Positions 1-5,162 of a stretch of DNA of 6,989 bases are shown here, one piece after another. This stretch comes from Rhodoluna sp. (GTDB lineage Bacteria; Actinomycetota; Actinomycetes; Actinomycetales; Microbacteriaceae). Under the pieces are notes generated by a model, which ran no database searches, was not told the DNA's origin, and was given only the letters and a program-made list of their open reading frames with translations. How positions within the stretch are numbered: position 1 is the first letter of the stretch; each line of letters starts with the position of its first letter. The DNA is taken from NCBI GenBank assembly GCA_026393335.1, contig JAPLAJ010000107.1, positions 1 through 6,989 on the forward strand, written 5' to 3'. The translations under genes were made by a program, and so were the position numbers.

Positions 1-17
1 ATCGAAACTAGGTTCTC

Positions 18-137
18 TTGCTTAGCATTAGCTTGGGCTTTGATCTGGTTCTGGTCCATGACATCTTCTTTCTAGGAGGTATTCCTATTTTGGCACTAAA
101 TGTCACCAAGCGTATGACCGGTAATCAGCAGGCCTAA
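18..137 (+). CDS. Possible small membrane ORF or 3' remnant of an upstream gene (uncertain)
   Basis: This is an open frame ending in TAA at 135-137. It is closed upstream by a TAG at 9-11, so it cannot simply continue a gene entering the window in this frame. A TTG at 18 would give about 39 residues: a hydrophobic stretch (FFLGGIPILAL near the middle) followed by a basic tail (NVTKRMTGNQQA). Codon choice resembles the neighbouring genes. A second possible start is TTG at 90, which lies 9 bases after a strong AGGAGGT (74-80) and would give a 15-residue peptide. No family is recognised. It could be a real micro-protein, a decayed gene end, or chance. The other two + frames close at 75 and 24 and show nothing convincing; no long - strand frame was found here. 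Confidence 0.22.
   Translation: MLSISLGFDLVLVHDIFFLGGIPILALNVTKRMTGNQQA
74..80 (+). promoter_or_regulatory. Strong Shine-Dalgarno-like AGGAGGT
   Basis: AGGAGGT is a near-perfect anti-16S match and the best Shine-Dalgarno-like sequence noticed in the window. The only start at normal distance is the TTG at 90-92, which opens a 15-codon frame ending at 137. The ATG at 100 is too far away and encodes only five residues. It may serve a micro-ORF or be coincidental. Confidence 0.3.
90..118 (+). promoter_or_regulatory. Candidate promoter upstream of the CotH gene (TTGGCA-17-TATGAC)
   Basis: TTGGCA at 90-95 matches the -35 consensus at five of six bases. It is spaced by 17 bases from TATGAC at 113-118, which matches four of six -10 bases but lacks the usual final T. 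Transcription would start near 125 and leave a leader of about 65 bases before the ATG at 191. The same bases overlap the possible short ORF, so at most one reading may be right. Confidence 0.3.
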
Positions 138-178
138 GCACCTTCGGCTATGGTTTCTAGACAGGATGATTGGGCTAG

Positions 179-184
179 TAGGGT
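179..184 (+). promoter_or_regulatory. Candidate -10 element (TAGGGT) for leaderless CotH transcript
   Basis: TAGGGT fits the actinobacterial TANNNT pattern and ends 6 bases before the ATG at 191, so transcription could begin at or next to the start codon. No good -35 lies 16-19 bases upstream, and no convincing Shine-Dalgarno precedes the gene, which favours a leaderless reading. Confidence 0.35.
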
Positions 185-190
185 GTAACT

Positions 191-1477
191 ATGAGCAAAG
201 TAGCCTTCATTCGCAGATTAGCCATAGGGCTAGTTGCCACTCTGTCTGTGCTCACCGCCGTTTCTGGAAGTGCCAATGCTGCCGCACCATTAACCTTTGC
301 TGATATCTATAACCCGGCAAAAGTAACAACAATAGATTTCACTCTTCCAGCCGAATCCGTTGCATCTTTGAATAACAACGACACCCTGAAAACATATGTT
401 CCTGGCTCTGTAACTTTGACCAGTGGAACTAAGACCAGCGGTGCACAGGATATTGAGGTCAGGCTAAAGGGCTCGACTTCTCTCCAGAAATTGGACTGGT
501 CACCTAGTTTCAAAATCAAATTCAAGAAGGGTGCTTCAGGTCTTGGATATTTGGGGATGCGTCGTATGACTCTAAACGCCATGACTCAAGATGGCAGCAA
601 GTTACACGAGTTTGGCGCTTACGCACTTTTCAATGCCATGGGTGTTCAAGCATCCAAAACTGGTTGGGCAAGAGTTTACGTGAACGGCAAAGATAAAGGA
701 ATGTTTGTAAACGTTGAGACTCCAGATGAAACCTTTATGGCTAGAAGATTCAAAGACATCACTCAACATATTTATGAAGGTTCTGGATCTGATTTCACTA
801 CTGGTAGCGACCAAGGGGATAACAAGACTTGGCCTTTTCTAGTTGATTATGGTTGGAAAGTAACGCCAAATAAATTTGACCTAAAGAATTTGATTGTGCA
901 TTCGAATCAATACAATTCCACTTGGTATTCCGGCTTGCAATCTCTTACCGACAGAACATCTTTGATTAAGTTCCTAGCAGTTGAAAATTTCCTTGGACAT
1001 TGGGATGGCTATTCAGGGCCACTTAAGAACAACTACTTTGTTAGAAGCAACACTCAAGGGAAGTTCACATTTATTCCATGGGGAGTAGACCAAACCTTTG
1101 GTGAAAACAGAGCAACACCGGTGGTTGGTGACACATTCGAAATGCCTCTGATGTCAGAGAAATCAGACCACCCTTGGGCTAAAGAAATGTTTCGCGGCAG
1201 AATCTATGTTCAATGCATCAAGGACAAGGCTTGCAAGACTGCTTACCTTCAGGCTCTAAAGTCAGTTTCCGCTAAAGCCACTTCTATGAAGCTCACCGAT
1301 AAACTCTCTGCCGCTGCCAAGTTGATTGATCCTTGGCTACAGGTCCAATACGGCAGTAGCTTGGAAGCAAAGAAAATCCTCAGTGATATTCGCATCGAGC
1401 AGAACCAAGCCATATTGTTTGTGCCTAAAATGCAAGCCAAGGTTCGTGAACTGCTGAAACAAAACGGAATCAAGTAA
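191..1477 (+). CDS. Secreted CotH-family protein (atypical protein-kinase fold)
   Basis: This 428-residue protein has a classical signal peptide: a basic start with RR at 8-9, a hydrophobic core at 10-24, and a likely signal-peptidase cut after ANA at 28-30. The mature part follows the CotH pattern. It contains DIEVRLKGSTS (about 87-97), RRMTLNAM then DGSKL (124-138), an ARVYVNGKDKGMF segment (160-172), and the C-lobe signature HWDGY...KNNYF (270-283) followed by FIPWGVDQTFG (294-304). D272 and D300 sit where Bacillus CotH has its catalytic and metal-binding aspartates. C342 and C348 could form a disulfide, consistent with export. Bacillus CotH phosphorylates spore-coat proteins; the substrate here is unknown and no spore gene is nearby. 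The start is supported by the signal peptide beginning right at the ATG. It appears to be transcribed alone. Family assignment is strong; kinase activity is inferred. Confidence 0.88.
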   Translation: MSKVAFIRRLAIGLVATLSVLTAVSGSANAAAPLTFADIYNPAKVTTIDFTLPAESVASLNNNDTLKTYVPGSVTLTSGTKTSGAQDIEVRLKGSTSLQKLDWSPSFKIKFKKGASGLGYLGMRRMTLNAMTQDGSKLHEFGAYALFNAMGVQASKTGWARVYVNGKDKGMFVNVETPDETFMARRFKDITQHIYEGSGSDFTTGSDQGDNKTWPFLVDYGWKVTPNKFDLKNLIVHSNQYNSTWYSGLQSLTDRTSLIKFLAVENFLGHWDGYSGPLKNNYFVRSNTQGKFTFIPWGVDQTFGENRATPVVGDTFEMPLMSEKSDHPWAKEMFRGRIYVQCIKDKACKTAYLQALKSVSAKATSMKLTDKLSAAAKLIDPWLQVQYGSSLEAKKILSDIRIEQNQAILFVPKMQAKVRELLKQNGIK

Positions 1478-1520
1478 CTTTAGGTTCTTGGTCTAAGCAA
1501 GCCATACACATCGTGTTGCA

Positions 1521-1549
1521 TTGATTGGCAACTAATCTTTATGTATGTT
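1521..1549 (+). promoter_or_regulatory. Candidate promoter for ung-GNAT unit (TTGATT-17-TATGTT)
   Basis: TTGATT (1521-1526) and TATGTT (1544-1549) match four of six consensus bases each and are 17 bases apart. The predicted start of transcription, about 1556, lies beyond the ATG at 1545 but just before the ATG at 1560. This supports the downstream start codon for ung and a leader of only a few bases. Confidence 0.4.
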
Positions 1550-1559
1550 CTTTCAAGCG

Positions 1560-2213
1560 ATGCATCCAACCTGGCAAAACTGGTTAGCCCAGTATGAGCC
1601 GATGCTTGCCCAGATTGAAGCTCAAGTTCTTCAGGAAAAAGATGTAGTTCCTGAATTACCTTTGGTGATGAGGGCCTTCGAAACTGATCCGATGAAGATA
1701 AAGGTGGTCTTGATTGGACAAGATCCATATCCAACGAGGGGAGATGCAATCGGCTTGGCTTTCGCAATACACAAGAGTAGGCAGATCCCCAGGAGTTTGG
1801 TGAATATAGCCAAAGAGCTAAAGAGTGATTTGCCTCAGGTGGCGGTAAATACCGATAGTCCTGATTTATCTAACTGGTCACAGCAAGGAGTGTTGCTACT
1901 GAACACTGCGCTGACTACTCTTGAAGGTCAAGCTGGTGCGCATTCCAAGCTTGGCTGGGAAGAGTTCACATATTCAGCCTTGTCCGAACTGAGATTAAGA
2001 AACAAGTTGGTGCTTGTCTTGTGGGGTAAATCTGCAATCACGCTTGGCCGAAAGCTTGCTAGCAACTCGAGAGAGGGTCAGATCCAATTGATTGAGTCGG
2101 TCCATCCAAGCCCGCTTTCTGCTTTTCGTGGGTTCTTTGGATCAAAACCTTTTAGTAGAGCAAATGGGGCTCTTCTCGCCATGGGCTTAGAGCCGATAGA
2201 TTGGTCTCTATAA
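1560..2213 (+). CDS. ung: Uracil-DNA glycosylase, family 1
   Basis: The enzyme removes uracil from DNA after cytosine deamination or dUTP misincorporation, starting base-excision repair. Counting from the ATG at 1560 (217 residues), it shows the water-activating motif GQDPYP at 53-58 with catalytic D55, the uracil-stacking F68 in GLAF, the QGVLLLN block with uracil-reading N115, and the minor-groove loop HPSPLS at 182-187 with H182, followed by the family-typical RGFFGSKPFSRAN and the PIDWSL end. Length matches the family (E. coli Ung has 229 residues). An in-frame ATG lies five codons upstream at 1545, but neither ATG has a Shine-Dalgarno. I prefer 1560 because the candidate -10 box overlaps 1545 and because homologues typically begin near the HPxW found here at residues 2-5. 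It is followed at 12 bases by an acetyltransferase gene, probably co-transcribed. Confidence 0.95.
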   Translation: MHPTWQNWLAQYEPMLAQIEAQVLQEKDVVPELPLVMRAFETDPMKIKVVLIGQDPYPTRGDAIGLAFAIHKSRQIPRSLVNIAKELKSDLPQVAVNTDSPDLSNWSQQGVLLLNTALTTLEGQAGAHSKLGWEEFTYSALSELRLRNKLVLVLWGKSAITLGRKLASNSREGQIQLIESVHPSPLSAFRGFFGSKPFSRANGALLAMGLEPIDWSL

Positions 2214-2225
2214 GAAAGTGGAAAA

Positions 2226-2804
2226 TTGCCTCTAGATTCAGAATCACGCTGGCGACTAGTTAAGTTGCTCAAGTCAAGAGAAGCCGAACGTCAGGTTTCT
2301 GTTGATGAAATTGAGCTACGTTCTGCCACGGCTGATGATGCAAAACAGATCACTGAGATCTATAACTACTACGTCATCAACTCAGTTGTGACCTTTGATA
2401 TTGAGAAAACAACTGAGAAGACCTGGCTGGAGAAACTCGAGTATCTAAAAGGACTTGAGCTTCCTTTTATTGTGGCGCAATCGGCTTCGGGTAACATTCT
2501 TGGTTTTGCGTACGTGGCACCTTGGCGAGCCAAGGCTGCATATAAGAGGACTGTTGAAGACACTATATATCTGAGGCCAGCTGCCATTGGTAAAAGGTTG
2601 GGTACCAAGCTCTTGGCTGAACTTATCGTTTTGTCTAAGGCTGCTGGGGTTCGCGAGATTGTTGCTGTTATAAGCGATAAAGGAGCGGATCCTTCTATCG
2701 CTCTACACGAATCATTTGGCTTCAAGAAACAGGGCCACTTAGCCAAGGTGGGCTTCAAGTTCAACCGCTGGCTGGGAACAATCCTTTTACAGAAAAGTCT
2801 GTGA
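2226..2804 (+). CDS. GNAT N-acetyltransferase, phosphinothricin/MnaT (YncA)-like
   Basis: This 192-residue protein has a GNAT domain from about residue 29 to the end. Family landmarks are IELRSATADDA (29-39), EIYNYYV (44-50), VVTFD (54-58), FAYVAPWRAKAAY (94-106), TVEDTIYL (109-116), the acetyl-CoA loop region IGKRLGTKLL (121-130), SIALHESFGF (157-166) and VGFKFNRW (175-182). E111 and H161 correspond to the acidic and histidine residues conserved in phosphinothricin acetyltransferases. Relatives acetylate the amino group of small molecules such as phosphinothricin, methionine sulfoximine or methionine; the true substrate is not visible. The frame contains no ATG at all. TTG at 2226 is the earliest start, with a weak GAAAGTGG at 2214-2221; TTG at 2265 is an alternative and would remove a basic 13-residue extension. 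It lies in the same reading frame as ung, 12 bases after its stop. Confidence 0.85.
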   Translation: MPLDSESRWRLVKLLKSREAERQVSVDEIELRSATADDAKQITEIYNYYVINSVVTFDIEKTTEKTWLEKLEYLKGLELPFIVAQSASGNILGFAYVAPWRAKAAYKRTVEDTIYLRPAAIGKRLGTKLLAELIVLSKAAGVREIVAVISDKGADPSIALHESFGFKKQGHLAKVGFKFNRWLGTILLQKSL

Positions 2805-2835
2805 TTAACTTCAGCAACCTCTCAGAGCATGGGTT

Positions 2836-2841
2836 TAGAGT
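2836..2841 (+). promoter_or_regulatory. Candidate -10 element (TAGAGT) for leaderless protease transcript
   Basis: TAGAGT fits TANNNT and ends exactly 6 bases before the ATG at 2848, the same geometry as before the CotH gene. The -35 region is poor. The 43-base gap after the acetyltransferase stop contains no terminator hairpin, so read-through from the upstream unit is also possible. Confidence 0.35.
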
Positions 2842-2847
2842 GAAGGC

Positions 2848-4959
2848 ATGAAGCCGGGAATCAAATACACCGCAATAGGTCTAGTTGTGCTTCTAGCCCT
2901 GGGTTATTTGACAGCACTGGTCGGTGCTGCAGGAGGTTCGGTCTCAAGCGACCCTGCTTACAAAGACGAACCTGTAGTTGGTTTGGTAATCAAATACCGT
3001 GATGGCACGGTACCGGTGGATATCTTTGGTAATCAATTAGGGCTTGAATTGAGCACCACAAAACTTCTTCCTGGTGAAGACATTGGCCTTGGGATGCATT
3101 CAGCAAAGTTTGGTAAACAACTGAGAGAAGCCGATGCTCTAGTTATCGCTAACCAGGTTGCTAAGAGTGAATATGTCGAGGCAGTGTTTTTAGATCACTT
3201 ACTCACTAAAGCTAGATACAACACTGCAACACCAAAACTTGCAGTCTTGAAAGCAAGCGCACCTCCTACAAAAGTTACTGCCAAAGATGGCTGGAGTGCT
3301 GCTTCTCCTTCGTTAGCCACCGTCAATCTAAGTTGGAGTGCTCCAACAAAGCTAAACGGAGGATTTCTCTGGGGATACCGGATTAGCAAGTACGACAAGG
3401 TCCTTGAAAAGTATGTAGTGCTTGTAAGCAATACAAAGAGCAGAGCAACATCCATCAAGATAAAAACTGGGCTTATCGCTGGTGAACAAACTAGCTTCAA
3501 AGTTGCTGCTATTACTAAATCTAGTAATTCCAAATACATGGCAATCAGCAAAGATTCTTCAGTTGCAAAAACTATTCCCACCGCAATACCGCAGCCACCA
3601 GTTTTACAGTCCGCTGGAAACATTACTTCTGCCAATCCAATTGTGAGTTGGGTAACTCAAGGCATTGAAGAACGCGGTGGACTAGCCGTTAGTTATTCAG
3701 TGAAAGCAACCGCTGCTGATGCAACAGAAGCCATGTGCTCATCTTCAAGTGTCTCCTGCACACTTAGTGGACTTGAAGCAGGTAAGAGATACCAAGTTGT
3801 TGTGACTGCGACCAATGCTAGAGGTTCAAGTTCGTCGATCCCGTTCACTGAGACCTTAGATCCTATGAAAGATATGCAGTGGTATCTCGATGGTGAATAT
3901 GGCATCAACGCATCAAAGGCCCGGAAGATCACTAAAGGCAGCCCTTCAATTGTTGTTGCAGTTCTAGACACTGGAATAACAGAACATCCTGATCTACAAG
4001 CCAACATTGTTACTGGCTATGACTTCATCTCAGATCCAGCTAACGCACGCGATGGCAATGGTCGAGATGCAAACCCAACTGACCCAGGTGATTACACAAC
4101 TGGAAAAAGCCCGAGCTCCTGGCATGGTACGCACGTCTCTGGCATCATTGCTGCCGAATCAAATGAAATAGGCATCTCAGGTATTGCACCTAATGTGAAG
4201 ATTTCCCCAGTTCGAGTTCTAGGTGTTAACGGTGGGTCTGAAAGTGATATCGCAGCAGGTATCAACTGGGCCATCGGAGTAAAACTAAGTGGAATTCCGG
4301 CTAACCCGAATCCAGCAAAAGTGGTTAACCTCTCTATTGGTTCTTCCTCCTTCTCAAGTTGTAACACCTATTCACCAACTCAGTTAGCTATCGATGAGTC
4401 AAAGAAACGAAATGCGACTTTAGTTACCGCTGCTGGTAATGACAATCAGTTTGCTACCAATTCGTATCCAGGTAACTGTTATGGAAATATCACCATCGGT
4501 GCTACAGGTATCACGGGAGATCGCTCTTACTACAGCAACTACGCTGGCTATTCAAGATCACAAGACATCTACATCGGTGTTGATATCTCAGCTCCAGGTG
4601 GCGATGACAAGGTCGGTTACAACGAACCTGCAAGTGGTTTGATTTGGTCAACTCTCAATGACGGTAAGACCACTGTGGGCAGAGCTACTTATGGTGGCGA
4701 GCAAGGCACGAGTATGGCATCGCCAATTGCTGCAGGAGTTGTGGCTCTTATGTACTCTGTACGCCCAAGCATTACTTATACAAAAGTTTGGGAAATCCTC
4801 AGTTCAACGGCAAGTCCCTTTAACGCTGACTCTGATTGTGAATATCAGATGATCGACACCCCACTAAACGATGGGACAACTTTGACTACCGGTCTTTGTG
4901 GAATTGGCATCATTGATGCCAATGCTGCAGTCCTAGCAGTTCAGAAGTTAAACAAATAA
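2848..4959 (+). CDS. Exported S8 (subtilisin-like) serine protease with two FnIII-like domains
   Basis: This 703-residue protein is predicted to be secreted or membrane-anchored. Residues 1-28 form a signal or anchor segment (K2 and K6, then a hydrophobic run at 7-28; possible cut after VGA at 27). Residues about 42-120 resemble a subtilase propeptide, starting GLVIKYRDG and ending SEYVEAVFLD. Two fibronectin-III-like domains follow (about 138-243 and 249-338; WSAP, WGYRISKY and then YQVVVTATNARG are the recognisable strands). The peptidase S8 domain fills about 343-700: D374 in AVLDTGI, H426 in WHGTHVSG, oxyanion N531 in TAAGND, and S622 in GTSMASP, so the triad is complete. Six cysteines (297, 304, 505, 544, 664, 684) could form three disulfides. 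No C-terminal anchor or sorting motif is seen. Likely role is extracellular protein breakdown or processing; the substrate is unknown. The S8 assignment is certain, domain borders approximate. Confidence 0.93.
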   Translation: MKPGIKYTAIGLVVLLALGYLTALVGAAGGSVSSDPAYKDEPVVGLVIKYRDGTVPVDIFGNQLGLELSTTKLLPGEDIGLGMHSAKFGKQLREADALVIANQVAKSEYVEAVFLDHLLTKARYNTATPKLAVLKASAPPTKVTAKDGWSAASPSLATVNLSWSAPTKLNGGFLWGYRISKYDKVLEKYVVLVSNTKSRATSIKIKTGLIAGEQTSFKVAAITKSSNSKYMAISKDSSVAKTIPTAIPQPPVLQSAGNITSANPIVSWVTQGIEERGGLAVSYSVKATAADATEAMCSSSSVSCTLSGLEAGKRYQVVVTATNARGSSSSIPFTETLDPMKDMQWYLDGEYGINASKARKITKGSPSIVVAVLDTGITEHPDLQANIVTGYDFISDPANARDGNGRDANPTDPGDYTTGKSPSSWHGTHVSGIIAAESNEIGISGIAPNVKISPVRVLGVNGGSESDIAAGINWAIGVKLSGIPANPNPAKVVNLSIGSSSFSSCNTYSPTQLAIDESKKRNATLVTAAGNDNQFATNSYPGNCYGNITIGATGITGDRSYYSNYAGYSRSQDIYIGVDISAPGGDDKVGYNEPASGLIWSTLNDGKTTVGRATYGGEQGTSMASPIAAGVVALMYSVRPSITYTKVWEILSSTASPFNADSDCEYQMIDTPLNDGTTLTTGLCGIGIIDANAAVLAVQKLNK

Positions 4960-4983
4960 AGCCAGCCCTAAAGGGCCAGCTTT
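4958..4983 (-). terminator. Rho-independent-type terminator between protease and tRNA-Leu, best on - strand
   Basis: Arms 4958-4968 and 4973-4983 enclose a 4-base loop (4969-4972). Read on the - strand, all 11 positions pair, including tandem G-U wobbles, and the stem is followed by the U-rich tail UUUAUUUGUUU. Read on the + strand, the same two positions become A/C mismatches (4964/4977 and 4963/4978), leaving 9 of 11 pairs and a less regular TTTGATTTGTT tail. It probably ends the tRNA transcript, whose 3' end is 10 bases away, and may also end the protease transcript, whose stop codon it overlaps. Confidence 0.65.
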
Positions 4984-4993
4984 GATTTGTTGC

Positions 4994-5077
4994 TGGTGCG
5001 GAAGGTGGGACTTGAACCCACACGCCTAAGGCGCTAGAACCTAAATCTAGTGCGTCTGCCAATTTCGCCACTCCCGC
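4994..5077 (-). tRNA. tRNA-Leu, anticodon UAG (reads CUA and likely other CUN codons)
   Basis: The 84-base - strand sequence folds as a complete class II tRNA with encoded CCA. The acceptor stem pairs GCGGGAG with CTTCCGC (one G-U), then discriminator A and CCA (4994-4996). The D stem is GCG/CGC. The anticodon stem CTAGA/TCTAG holds loop TTTAGGT with anticodon TAG at + positions 5041-5043. The long variable arm CGCC-TTA-GGCG is typical of leucine tRNAs, and the T arm is GTGGG/CCCAC with loop TTCAAGT. No mismatch that would suggest a pseudogene is present. It is transcribed against its neighbours on both sides. Confidence 0.97.
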
Positions 5078-5088
5078 GGAGCCTTACT

Positions 5089-5094
5089 AGTCTA
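5089..5094 (-). promoter_or_regulatory. Candidate -10 element (TAGACT) for tRNA-Leu
   Basis: On the - strand TAGACT fits TANNNT and ends 11 bases before the tRNA 5' end, leaving room for a leader of a few bases removed by RNase P. No convincing -35 hexamer is seen 16-19 bases further upstream, so confidence is limited. Confidence 0.35.
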
Positions 5095-5162
5095 AGGGAA
5101 AAACAGAATCTTTGCCTGTGGAGAATCTAAGCAGCATTTCTCAGGATTTGTAAACATGGGCT

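Noticed and set aside
131..157. Hairpin-like CCTAAGC...GCTATGG followed by TTTC, as a terminator for an upstream gene
   Set aside because: The stem has two internal mismatches and only a very short T run.
1485..1502. TTAG...CTAA inverted repeat just after the CotH stop, as a terminator
   Set aside because: The stem is only about six pairs with two G-U wobbles and has no U-rich tail, so it is too weak to call.
1480..1767. A 95-residue - strand open frame spanning the CotH-ung gap and the start of ung
   Set aside because: Most of it is antisense to conserved ung sequence including the GQDPYP region, its translation has no recognisable motif, and ung explains the constraint.
2205..2240. A natural ung-acetyltransferase fusion broken by a single stop codon
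   Set aside because: The UDG ends with its canonical PIDWSL immediately before TAA, so the stop is the normal end of ung and not a disruption.
3195..4367. Several - strand open frames of 91-146 codons inside the protease gene
   Set aside because: They lie entirely within a strongly supported coding frame, lack recognisable domains or ribosome sites, and look like antisense shadows.
4958..5162. tRNA-associated integration site (att) or island boundary
   Set aside because: I saw no integrase and no composition change, and no second copy of the tRNA 3' end inside the window. Repeats outside the window cannot be excluded.
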